Numbered from the stretch's first letter, positions 7,188 through 16,881 are shown. The stretch: DNA of 22,520 nucleotides from CAIWHR01 sp040006895 (GCA_040006895.1 JBDTWB010000049.1:1-22520), one strand, 5' to 3'. A program made the numbers and translations. The notes: generated by a model not told the origin, from the sequence alone.

Positions 7188-7494
7188 GGCAACTCCCCGG
7201 CCCGGGCGGCACCACCGGGTCGACCGCGCCTTCTCGCCCGCGAAGGCGCCGCGACGGGCTCGCCCAGCGCGGCGCCGGACACCGCGTTCCCGGTCATCGG
7301 CAGGTCGTCATCGAGGATTCGGCAAGTGCAGCGGGGCTGCGGCGTCCAACTGGCTGGCGTGCGTCGTGAAGGCGATGCCACATTGTGTCACCATGGGTGT
7401 GGGGCCGCAGTTCCCGCCCGATTCTCGGCGAAGTTCCGAGGGCGCACGACGATTCCCCGTCGGACGCTAGCAACGACCACGAAGGGAGCATGAC
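7188..7494. other. Gene-free divergent gap of 307 bases
   Basis: This stretch separates the methyltransferase (-) from the 88-residue protein (+) and should hold both promoters. I see no clear -35/-10 pair, no terminator and no RNA gene. AAGGGAG at 7482-7488 is the ribosome-binding site of the downstream gene. A GTG-started minus-strand frame (7184-7381) ends with TGA overlapping the methyltransferase ATG, but its Arg/Pro/Ala-rich translation looks like chance in GC-rich DNA. Confidence 0.5.
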
Positions 7495-7761
7495 ATGGCC
7501 GACGAAGAGAATGTGAAGACGCCGCTCGAAGTATTGCAGGACACCCTGTCGAGGCTCAAGGAGATGGAGCACTACTCCCAGTCGAATATCGAGAAACTCG
7601 CAGCGCTGTGGCTTGAGGTCAGCGAGCACAAGGAGCAGAAGCAGTACGAGCAGATGGTCGACGACGTGCTGAAGCGTCAGAACCAGTTCCAGGAGTCGAT
7701 CACGCGACTGATCGAGGCGTACGAGCAGGAGGCCACCCGGCTGAAGACTGCCGCGACGTAG
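7495..7761 (+). CDS. Small charged helical protein, function unknown
   Basis: An 88-residue protein (MADEENVKTPLEVLQDTLSR onward) rich in Glu, Gln, Lys and Leu with no Pro after residue 10, no Cys, and no signal or membrane segment. The whole chain is predicted helical by eye, with heptad-like spacing of Leu, Val, Ile and Met from about residue 13 to 80, so a coiled coil or helical hairpin is likely. A strong AAGGGAG ribosome-binding site lies six bases upstream of the ATG, supporting real translation. I do not recognise the family; the size and helix content resemble small phasin-like or granule- and membrane-associated proteins, but no phasin motif is certain. It stands alone, between a gene-free gap and the 3' end of clpB. 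Confidence 0.75.
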   Translation: MADEENVKTPLEVLQDTLSRLKEMEHYSQSNIEKLAALWLEVSEHKEQKQYEQMVDDVLKRQNQFQESITRLIEAYEQEATRLKTAAT

Positions 7762-7858
7762 CGCCCTCCCGTCCCCGCCCTGGTGCAGGCGGCGGGTCGG
7801 CAAGCCGGGCGTGCGGCTATGCGCGCTGCCTCTTGGGCTTGTCCGCCTGTCCAGCGCG

Positions 7859-7878
7859 GGCCGTGCGAAGCGACGGCC
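7859..7878. repeat. Inverted repeat in the convergent gap before clpB 3' end
   Basis: GGCCGT (7859-7864) and ACGGCC (7873-7878) can pair around an 8-base loop in the 159-base gap between the convergent 88-residue gene and clpB. No T-run follows on either strand, so it is at best a weak or Rho-assisted terminator. Confidence 0.35.
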
Positions 7879-7920
7879 GTGGCGCGCCCCCTACCATCGG
7901 CGGGCCGGATTCCGGTGGTA

Positions 7921-10566
<2,646 letters not shown>

Positions 10567-10599
10567 GCAGAACCCCTCCTCGATACCGGGTTACTTCTG

Positions 10600-10626
10600 A
10601 AATGGGGGATTGCCCGACGTTTTCAA
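10600..10626 (-). promoter_or_regulatory. Sigma-32 (RpoH) heat-shock promoter of clpB
   Basis: On the minus strand TTGAAA (complement of 10621-10626) is followed after 13 bases by CCCCATTT (complement of 10600-10607). This matches the RpoH consensus CTTGAAA-N(11-16)-CCCCATNT at every defined position except the leading C. Transcription would begin about 27-30 bases before the clpB ATG. The match is far better than any sigma-70 promoter in this gap, so clpB is expected to be heat-shock induced. Confidence 0.88.
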
Positions 10627-10720
10627 TAGACCGTCGCCTGCCCCGGGCGTTGCGCGTTGCGAAAGCGGCCGGAGCCAGCGGCGCTAAGGCGCGGCCTGCG
10701 CGCGGCGCCATGCCGATAGC

Positions 10721-10742
10721 CGCGGCGCGGCGCCGCGCCGCG
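10721..10742. repeat. 22-bp all-G/C perfect palindrome
   Basis: Bases 10721-10742 form a perfect self-complementary sequence made only of G and C, centred on GGCGCC (10729-10734). The surrounding CGCCG units repeat to 10749. It lies between the clpB heat-shock promoter and the promoter of the DUF2970 gene. It could form a cruciform or a very stable hairpin, or simply be GC-rich low complexity. Confidence 0.6.
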
Positions 10743-10760
10743 CCGCGCCAACTGCGGCAA

Positions 10761-10769
10761 TGCTACGAT
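10761..10769 (+). promoter_or_regulatory. Extended -10 promoter element for the DUF2970 gene
   Basis: TGC followed by TACGAT (10764-10769) fits the extended -10 pattern TGnTAnnnT. It lies 48 bases before the ATG at 10817. No clear -35 is visible, which extended -10 promoters tolerate. Confidence 0.45.
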
Positions 10770-10816
10770 CGAACGCGCCCGCCCAACCCACGACCTGGTC
10801 CGGGACCGTCCATCCC

Positions 10817-11059
10817 ATGCCCGTCGACCCGCCTCCCCCCGACCTCGACCCCAAGGATCCACCTCCCCGGGCCAGCCTCCTGCAGGTCGCCGGCGCGGTG
10901 TTCTGGGGGTTTTTCGGCGTGCGCAAGGGCCGCGCGCTGCAGCGCGATGCGGTCACCATCAAGCCCTTGCAGGTCATCGTGGTGGGCATCATCCTGGCGG
11001 CGGTGCTGGTGGTATCGCTGCTGCTGCTGGTGCGCTTCATCATCGCCCAGGCCCACTAA
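10817..11059 (+). CDS. DUF2970 small inner-membrane protein
   Basis: An 80-residue protein. The first 17 residues are Pro/Asp-rich (VDPPPPDLDPKDPPP). Then comes the DUF2970 core: SLLQVAGAVFWGFFGVRKGRALQRDAVTIKP, followed by a single hydrophobic helix at about residues 51-74 (VIVVGIILAAVLVVSLLLLV). The conserved FWGFFGVRKG and KPxxVI pattern is typical of this proteobacterial family. Its function is unknown; it is predicted to sit in the inner membrane with a cytoplasmic N-terminal part. The frame is open further upstream, but ATG 10817 follows the likely promoter by a normal leader length. It diverges from clpB and converges on kynU with only 12 bases between the two stops. Confidence 0.85.
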   Translation: MPVDPPPPDLDPKDPPPRASLLQVAGAVFWGFFGVRKGRALQRDAVTIKPLQVIVVGIILAAVLVVSLLLLVRFIIAQAH

Positions 11060-11071
11060 AGACCCGAGGGC

Positions 11072-12304
11072 TCAGGCGTCCCGCCACAGCGTGCGGAGCG
11101 CCCGCGCGACGCGCGCCAGTTCGGCATCGGTGGTGAGCACGTCCGGACACAGGCGCAGCCAATCGCCGCGGGCGTCGACCACGATCCCCTGCGCATCGAG
11201 GTCCGCGACGAACGCCGGCGCGCGGCGATCGCGCAGCGTCACGAATGCCCCATGCGCCGCGTCGCCGCCCTGCGCGGGCACGCCCGCTTCGCGGAGCAGG
11301 CCGACGAGCCGCCGTTGCTGCGCCAGGCTGTAGGCACGAAGCCGCGGCACGCCCACGCCCAACGTGAATCGCTGGCCCGAGCGCGCCTGGTAGAAGGGCA
11401 GCACGGCGGGGGTCGACTCCAGCCACCCGTCGCCGCCTTTGGCATAGCGTGGCGGTTCCGGCCGTTCGTACGCGAATGCACGCTCCTTGCCGAACCAGCC
11501 CACGTCGAGACTGCGCAGTCCCGCATCGAGCAACGCCGGCGCGACGTACAGGAAGCATGCGCCCGGACCACCGCGCAGATATTTGTAGCAGCCGCCGATG
11601 GCGAAATCCGCACCGAGTGCCTGGACGTCGCAGGGCACCACGCCCAGCACGTGATAAAGGTCGAGCATGACCTTGGCCCCGGCGGCATGCGCGGCCGCCA
11701 CCAGCCGGGGCACGTCCGCCACGCATTGCCCGGTCTGGAACATGATTGGCGAGAGCACCACGAGCGTGGCGTCCGCACCGAGTGCCGCTGCGATCGCGTC
11801 GACATGGAATCGGCCCTCGGGATCCGCGTCGACGAGGTGGAGCCGGATCCGGCCGCGCCGTGCATACTCGCGCAGCACGATGTCGACCGAGTCGAACTCG
11901 CCGCGGGTGGCAACCACGCGCACGGGCGTGTCGTAGGTGTTGAGCACGGCCCGCAGGCCTTGCCCGGCACTGGCCTTGGGAATGATCGCATCGCGGCGGG
12001 AAGCCCCGATCAACGCGGCGAGTCGGGCGCGGTGCGCCGTCATCTCGCGCTCCCAGTCCTCCCATGCGTCCCCCAGGCGGGTGTACCAGGCGGCGAGTCC
12101 TTCCTGCACGTCGACCGCCATGGCATCCAGCGGCCGGCCGAGCGAGTGGTTGGCGAGATACACGCGGTCGCCTGATTCGTGCAGCACTCGGGAGAACAGC
12201 GGCCGCAGATGGTCGTCGATCGCTCCGCTGTCGAGCGGCGCCTCACCGAGCGCCGCACAGGCGGCCTCGAGGTCGGCGACGGCACGGGCAGCGGACGCGC
12301 TCAC
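11072..12304 (-). CDS. kynU: Kynureninase-family PLP enzyme
   Basis: A 410-residue fold-type I PLP enzyme. The PLP lysine is Lys241 in GGCYKYLRGGPGA, preceded by ADFAIG, exactly the kynureninase pattern (CTYKYLNGGPGA in Pseudomonas). Asp215 and His218 of MLDLYHVLG fill the places of the family's DLAHSAG motif. SPIMFQTGQ and DVGWFGKERAFAY match kynureninase VNYRTG and GWFGH blocks. It would cleave kynurenine to anthranilate and alanine. One oddity is that the N-terminal motif reads YLANHSLGRP where standard enzymes have YLDGNSLG. The start is GTG 12304, whose GTGA overlaps the kynA stop, so translation is coupled; a longer open frame upstream overlaps kynA and is ignored. Neighbouring kynA supports the assignment. 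The formamidase step (kynB) is not in the window. Confidence 0.85.
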   Translation of the reverse strand: MSASAARAVADLEAACAALGEAPLDSGAIDDHLRPLFSRVLHESGDRVYLANHSLGRPLDAMAVDVQEGLAAWYTRLGDAWEDWEREMTAHRARLAALIGASRRDAIIPKASAGQGLRAVLNTYDTPVRVVATRGEFDSVDIVLREYARRGRIRLHLVDADPEGRFHVDAIAAALGADATLVVLSPIMFQTGQCVADVPRLVAAAHAAGAKVMLDLYHVLGVVPCDVQALGADFAIGGCYKYLRGGPGACFLYVAPALLDAGLRSLDVGWFGKERAFAYERPEPPRYAKGGDGWLESTPAVLPFYQARSGQRFTLGVGVPRLRAYSLAQQRRLVGLLREAGVPAQGGDAAHGAFVTLRDRRAPAFVADLDAQGIVVDARGDWLRLCPDVLTTDAELARVARALRTLWRDA

Positions 12305-13158
12305 CTGGCGCCGATCACCGTGCGCACGTCGATCAACTCGGGGAAGAATCGCAATTCGATCGCCTTCTTGAGGAAGGCCACGCCCGACGAGCCGCCCGTC
12401 CCGCCCTTGAAACCGATGATCCGCTCGACGGTCTTCATGTGGCGAAACCGCCAGAGCGCGAACCACTCCTCGACATCGACGAGCTTTTCCGCCATCTCGT
12501 AGGCGTCCCACCACGCCTCCGGATTCTCGTAGATGGTTTTGAACACCGCTACCAGCCCCTCGTGCTTCACGTAGGGTCGCGACCAGTCGCGCTCGGTGCA
12601 TTCCGGCGGCACGGGCAGGCCGCGCCGGGCAAGATGCCGGAGGAACTCGTCGTAGAGACCGGGGGCATGCAGCAGGGTGGTGAGCGCGGCGTGCACATCG
12701 GGGTCGTAGCGGAAGACCTCGAGCACCTCGGCGTGCTTGTTGCCCAATAGGAATTCCAGGGCCCGGTACTGCCCTGACTGGAACCCGGACGACGTACCCA
12801 GGGCCGGTCGAAAAGCGTCGTATTCCGACGGCGTGAGCGTCTCCAGCACGCCCCACTGCTCGAAGAGCTGCTTCTGGATGAGCTTGACCCGCGCGAGGAT
12901 CTTGAAGCAGGGCTCGAGACGGTCGTCGCGCACGAACGCGATTGCGGCTTTGAGCTCGTGGATGAACAGCTTCATCCACAGCTCCGAGGTCTGGTGCTGG
13001 ATGATGAACAGCATCTCGTCATGGCTTGCCGGCCGGTCGTCGCGACCGGTGAGCGGCTCCTGCGCCGCCAGCAGCCGGTCGAGCCGCAGGTATCCCGCAT
13101 AGGTCAGGCGATCCGCAAGATCGGTGACGATCCCGGGCTCGAGTTCGGGAAGGGTCAT
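12301..13158 (-). CDS. kynA: Tryptophan 2,3-dioxygenase
   Basis: A 285-residue haem enzyme that opens the indole ring of tryptophan to N-formylkynurenine, the first step of the kynurenine pathway. Key residues fall at the same numbers as in the Xanthomonas enzyme: Phe51 and His55 in MLFIIQHQTSELW, Tyr113 and Arg117 in SEYDAFRPALG (substrate carboxylate), haem ligand His240 in WRFRHMKTVERIIG, and Thr254 in the GGTGGSSGV loop. GFQSGQYRALEFLLGNKH is the family signature. ATG 13158 has GAGG seven bases upstream. It forms an operon with kynU through a GTGA overlap. A TATACT -10 box sits about 85 bases upstream on the minus strand. Confidence 0.97.
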   Translation of the reverse strand: MTLPELEPGIVTDLADRLTYAGYLRLDRLLAAQEPLTGRDDRPASHDEMLFIIQHQTSELWMKLFIHELKAAIAFVRDDRLEPCFKILARVKLIQKQLFEQWGVLETLTPSEYDAFRPALGTSSGFQSGQYRALEFLLGNKHAEVLEVFRYDPDVHAALTTLLHAPGLYDEFLRHLARRGLPVPPECTERDWSRPYVKHEGLVAVFKTIYENPEAWWDAYEMAEKLVDVEEWFALWRFRHMKTVERIIGFKGGTGGSSGVAFLKKAIELRFFPELIDVRTVIGAR

Positions 13159-13242
13159 GGTGGCCTCGCCGGTCGATGGACTGGCTCGCCGCGCCATCGA
13201 CCAGGCACGAACCCGTGCAGGGCAGGCGCGTCGCTGAAGCCC

Positions 13243-13302
13243 AGTATAGCGATCGCTGGTTCGCCTTGGCCTCGATGCCGCGACGGCATCGTTTGCTACC
13301 AT
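13243..13302. promoter_or_regulatory. Divergent kynA / hydrolase promoter region with inverted repeats
   Basis: For kynA (-), TATACT is the complement of 13243-13248. For the hydrolase (+), an extended -10 TGC-TACCAT lies at 13294-13302. Between them is a perfect inverted repeat, CGATGCCG (13273-13280) and CGGCATCG (13284-13291) around a 3-base centre, which covers the expected -35 region of the plus promoter and abuts that of the minus promoter. A 10-bp palindrome AGCGATCGCT (13248-13257) touches the kynA -10. A shared regulator could act on both genes. kyn operons in related bacteria are controlled by the Lrp-type regulator KynR, but the site type here is not proven. Confidence 0.5.
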
Positions 13303-13336
13303 GCGCGGCCATGATCCACTGCGAGCTCTCTCCGTC

Positions 13337-14815
13337 GTGACACGTGCACTCGCGGTTGGCGCGACCCTGCTGCTCGTGAGCGGGATATTGGCAGGCTGTG
13401 GAGACACGCGGTCGCCCGGTGGACGCACCCTGCAGCTCGGGGAATGCCGCTTGCCCAAGGTCGCGCTCGCGGCGCAGTGCGGTGAGCTCGAGGTGCCCGA
13501 GGATCGCAGCAAGCCCGACGGGCGGCGCATCAGCATCGGGGTCGCGATCCTGGCCGCCAATACCCTCGGTCCCGCGCCCGATCCTCTCTTCCTGCTCGCC
13601 GGCGGACCGGGCCAGGCCGCAAGCTACCTCGGGCCCTTCGCCGCCCAATTCGCGGCCGTACGCCGCCATCGCGACATCGTGCTGGTCGACCAGCGCGGCA
13701 CCGGCCGATCATCGCCGCTCACCTGCGCCGCCTTCGAAGACACCGACGCCGCGGACGCGACCCTCGAGATCGACCCCGTCCCACGCGCCACCCGATGCGC
13801 GCAGGAGCTCGCTGCCCGAGGGGTGGACACGCGGCAGTACACGACTGCCGCATGGGTCGCCGATCTCGACGCGGTGCGCGCCGCGCTCGGCTACGCCCGC
13901 ATCAACCTGTGGGGCGGCTCGTACGGCACCCGCGTCGCCCAGGAGTACCTGCGCCGTCATCCGCAGCACGTGCGCACCATGGTGCTCGACGGCGTCGCCC
14001 CGCCATCGCTCAAGGTTGCCCTGGACGTATGGCCGACGCGCGAGGCCGCCATCGATGCCGCCTTCGCAGCGTGCGGCCAATCACCAACCTGTGGCAGGGA
14101 CCACGCCGACCTCAAGGCCACGCTCGAACGGATCGACGAGCACCTGGGTGGTGGACGCGAACTGACCCTCGCCGATCCGCGCACTGGCGAAGCGCGCACC
14201 GTGCGCATCGACCTCGACCACGTGATCGGTGCCTTGCAGGCACTTGCCTACCTGCCGGAATTCGCGAGCCTGATGCCCCATGCCCTGCACGAGGCGGCGG
14301 CCGGCGACTTCGCGCCGCTGTTCGCGACCGCCATGGCACTGACCGGCGGACTTACCGCGGAGCTCAACAGCGCCCTCTATTATTCCGTGACGTGCGCCGA
14401 GGACGTGCCGCGGATCTCGGCGGCGGAACGGGAGGCGAAACTCACGGGACTGCGCGCCCGCAATCTTGCCCTGCGCGGCCTCGCCGTTTGCGACGTGTGG
14501 CCGCACGGCGTAGCGTTGCCGGAGAGCGCCGGTCCGGTGACGAGCGAGATCCCGGTGCTGCTGCTCTCGGGCGGCCTCGATCCGGTGACTCCGCCGGCCT
14601 ATGGAGAGGAGGTCGCCAAGACCTTCGGCAACAGCCGTCACGTGGTGGCCGCCGGCTATGGTCACAACGTGTCCGCGCACGCATGCGCGCCGCGACTCAT
14701 TGCGGCATTCATCGAGGCCGGCGGATTCGCGACGCTGCCCCGTACGTGCATCGAACATTTGGAGCACAGCACGCGCCCGCCGTTCTGGCCGGATCGCCTC
14801 GGACCGGCGCCGTGA
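13337..14815 (+). CDS. TAP-like alpha/beta-hydrolase lipoprotein
   Basis: A 492-residue exported serine hydrolase of the tripeptidyl aminopeptidase / proline iminopeptidase-like group. From GTG 13337 the protein has a signal peptide (TRALAVGATLLLVSG) and lipobox ILAGC with Cys21, so it should be a lipid-anchored periplasmic protein. The catalytic serine is Ser195 in WGGSYGTR, the oxyanion-type motif is LAGGPGQ, VDQRGTGRS is the family block, Asp415 is in LSGGLDPVTPP and His443 in GYGHN. The last third is the TAP C-terminal domain. Its substrate is unknown. ATG 13301 is in frame but overlaps the likely -10 box, so the GTG start is preferred. The TGA stop overlaps the GTG of the ATPase gene downstream (GTGA). 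Confidence 0.85.
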   Translation: MTRALAVGATLLLVSGILAGCGDTRSPGGRTLQLGECRLPKVALAAQCGELEVPEDRSKPDGRRISIGVAILAANTLGPAPDPLFLLAGGPGQAASYLGPFAAQFAAVRRHRDIVLVDQRGTGRSSPLTCAAFEDTDAADATLEIDPVPRATRCAQELAARGVDTRQYTTAAWVADLDAVRAALGYARINLWGGSYGTRVAQEYLRRHPQHVRTMVLDGVAPPSLKVALDVWPTREAAIDAAFAACGQSPTCGRDHADLKATLERIDEHLGGGRELTLADPRTGEARTVRIDLDHVIGALQALAYLPEFASLMPHALHEAAAGDFAPLFATAMALTGGLTAELNSALYYSVTCAEDVPRISAAEREAKLTGLRARNLALRGLAVCDVWPHGVALPESAGPVTSEIPVLLLSGGLDPVTPPAYGEEVAKTFGNSRHVVAAGYGHNVSAHACAPRLIAAFIEAGGFATLPRTCIEHLEHSTRPPFWPDRLGPAP

Positions 14816-15555
14816 TCGAGGTTCGTGATCTCGTGAAGGCATTCGGCCGCGCGCCGGTGGTGCGGGCAGTCGACGGCGTGAGCCTGGTCGCGCCCGACGG
14901 CCAGATCACCGGATTGCTCGGTCCCAATGGCGCGGGCAAGACGACGCTGCTGCGCATCCTTGCGACGCTGCTCGCCCCGACACTGGGCAGTGCAACCGTC
15001 GACGGGCTCGACGTGGTCGCCGAGCGCTACGCGGTGCGTCGGCGCATCGGCGTCGTGTCGGATGCGCGGGGCCTGTATCCCCGGCTCACCGCCCGCGAGA
15101 ACATCCGCTACTACGGCGCGCTGCACGGCCTCGCGGCCGGCGCACTCGCATCACGGGTCGACGGGCTCGTGGACGCGCTCGGCCTCGCCGCCATTGCCGA
15201 TCGGCGCGCCCAGGGCTTCTCCCAGGGCGAGCGGATGAAGGTCGCCATCGCCCGCGCGCTGGTCCACGATCCGCATACGCTGCTCCTCGACGAGCCGACC
15301 AATGGCCTCGACATCATGAGCACGCGCGGGCTGCGCGAGCTGCTGCTCGCGCTGCGCGACGCCGGCAAGTGCGTGCTGTTCTCGTCGCACGTGATGCAGG
15401 AAGTGAGCGCCCTGTGCGACTGCATCGTGATCCTCGGGCACGGCCGCGTAGTCGCGACCGGCACCGCCGCGGATCTGGTGCGCGTGTCCGGCGCCGCCAG
15501 CCTCGAGGAAGCGTTCATCCGCCTGCTCGGGTCCGGGGAAGGGCTCGCGGCATGA
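14812..15555 (+). CDS. natA: ABC exporter ATP-binding protein, NatA-like
   Basis: A 247-residue ABC ATPase. Walker A is GPNGAGKT (residues 37-44), the signature is FSQGERMKVAIARAL (136 on), Walker B is LLLDEPTNGLD (157 on), and the switch His is in SSHVMQEV. The DGVSLVAPDGQITGLLGPNG start and the FSQGERMK signature are typical of NatA (ATPase of the NatAB sodium-export type) and related ABC-2 systems. It would energise the NatB-like permease encoded next. It starts at GTG 14812, overlapping the hydrolase stop by GTGA, so the three genes form one unit. The exported substrate is not known; the sodium role is a family-level inference only. Confidence 0.9.
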   Translation: MIEVRDLVKAFGRAPVVRAVDGVSLVAPDGQITGLLGPNGAGKTTLLRILATLLAPTLGSATVDGLDVVAERYAVRRRIGVVSDARGLYPRLTARENIRYYGALHGLAAGALASRVDGLVDALGLAAIADRRAQGFSQGERMKVAIARALVHDPHTLLLDEPTNGLDIMSTRGLRELLLALRDAGKCVLFSSHVMQEVSALCDCIVILGHGRVVATGTAADLVRVSGAASLEEAFIRLLGSGEGLAA

Positions 15556-15699
15556 GACCACCGCAAGCGCTGCTGGAGCAGTGCGGGCCGGCGTGCAATC
15601 CGCCGGGCGGAGCCAACGGACGTTCCGCATGGCAACGGCAATGAATGCCGCGAATCCTCGTCCTCGCCCGATGGCTGCGTCCCGGTCCGCCGGCATGCC

Positions 15700-16881
15700 A
15701 TGAGCGGGACGTTCGCCCGGATCAACGCGATCAGCCGCAAGGAGCTCGTCGACAGCCTGCGCGACCGGCGCACGCTCGTGGTCATGCTGGTCACGGCCAT
15801 CGCCGCGGGTCCGCTGTTGCTGATGCTGGTCATGAATTTCGCCGCGCGCGAGGCGGATCGATCGCGCCTCTTGCGACTGCCGATCGTGGGGGCAGAGCAC
15901 GCACCTGCCCTCGTGGCCTTCCTGCAACGCCAGGAAGTCGAGATCCTGCCGCCACCGGCCGACTACGAGGCCGGCATCCGCACCGGCGAGGTCGCGATCG
16001 TCATGGAGATCGACAGTGGCTTTGCCACCGATGTCGCCCATGGCAGGCAAGGCACGGTCCGCCTTGTCTACGATCGCTCCCGCGACCGGGCCCGCAATGC
16101 CATCGAGCGCACCGAGATTTTGCTGCGTGCCTACAACCGTGAATGGGGCCAGGGACGATTGCTCCTGCGCGGCATCGCGCCGCAGGTGGCGAACCCGTTG
16201 CAGGTGGAGGTGCGCGATCTCGCCACGCCGCAGAGCGCGGGATCGCTGATCCTGTTCATGATCGCGTACTATGGACTGCTCGCTGCGGTCATGGGTGCCA
16301 TGGCTGCGGCCATCGACACCACCGCCGGTGAACGCGAACGGCAGTCGCTCGAACCGCTGTTGATCACCCCGGCCCGACCGTTGGAGCTCGCCGTCGGCAA
16401 GTGGGTTGCGGTGGCGGCGCTGGACGGCGCGGTGGTGGTGGTGACACTCGCCGGCTTCTACCTCACCCTGCGCTTCGGCCCCGTGCCGTCGGTAGGCGTG
16501 CCCTTCCTGTTCGGCGCCGCCGAGGTGGGTCGATTCGTGGCGGTGCTCGTCCCGCTCGTGGTGCTCATGCCCGCGCTGCTGCTCTACATCGGCGGACTCG
16601 GGCGCACCTTCAAGGAGTCGCAGGCGAACGTGTCGATCGTGATGTTCGTCGTGTCCATCGTCCCGATCGTGCAGCTTTTCATGCAGGCCCGTGAACCCGA
16701 GTGGCTCGGCTGGGTCCCGATCGCGGCACAGTACGCATTGCTGTCGCGCGCGCTCCGTGGCGAGGCACTGCCGGCGCTGGTACTCGCGCAGTCGTACGCC
16801 GTGCCGCTGGGCCTGGCGGCGCTGGCGCTGCTCGGGGTGAGCCGGCTCTTCAGTCGCGAATCGACGCTCGCGGGACGTTAG
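15700..16881 (+). CDS. natB: ABC-2 type permease, NatB-like
   Basis: A 393-residue membrane protein. It begins TFARINAISRKELVDSLRDRRTL, the usual cytoplasmic lead of NatB and CcmB-like ABC-2 permeases, then a first helix (about 26-46), a large extracytoplasmic domain (about 47-180) and five or more helices in the second half. TTAGERERQSLEPLLITPA (after the second helix) is the conserved cytoplasmic loop that meets the ATPase. Together with the upstream ATPase it would form an exporter. A 144-base gap separates the two genes, unusually long for such a pair, and no strong ribosome-binding site precedes the ATG. Its TAG stop overlaps the TAA of the convergent haemoglobin gene. Substrate unknown. 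Confidence 0.88.
   Translation: MSGTFARINAISRKELVDSLRDRRTLVVMLVTAIAAGPLLLMLVMNFAAREADRSRLLRLPIVGAEHAPALVAFLQRQEVEILPPPADYEAGIRTGEVAIVMEIDSGFATDVAHGRQGTVRLVYDRSRDRARNAIERTEILLRAYNREWGQGRLLLRGIAPQVANPLQVEVRDLATPQSAGSLILFMIAYYGLLAAVMGAMAAAIDTTAGERERQSLEPLLITPARPLELAVGKWVAVAALDGAVVVVTLAGFYLTLRFGPVPSVGVPFLFGAAEVGRFVAVLVPLVVLMPALLLYIGGLGRTFKESQANVSIVMFVVSIVPIVQLFMQAREPEWLGWVPIAAQYALLSRALRGEALPALVLAQSYAVPLGLAALALLGVSRLFSRESTLAGR

Noticed and set aside
7184..7381. A 65-codon minus-strand frame whose TGA overlaps the methyltransferase ATG
   Set aside because: The ATGA overlap looked like coupling, but the start is GTG without a ribosome-binding site and the translation is Arg/Pro/Ala-rich low complexity with no familiar motif.
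7859..7880. Rho-independent terminator between the 88-residue gene and clpB
   Set aside because: A hairpin is possible, but no T-run follows on either strand, so it is kept only as a weak inverted repeat.
11072..12979. A 635-codon version of the kynureninase gene
   Set aside because: The first 225 codons overlap kynA in another frame and have no homology pattern; the GTG at 12304 gives a normal-length enzyme and a GTGA overlap.
13795..15555. A 586-codon frame that appears to fuse a hydrolase-region sequence to the NatA ATPase
   Set aside because: Only the part from GTG 14812 resembles a protein family; the upstream part is an out-of-frame reading of the hydrolase gene.
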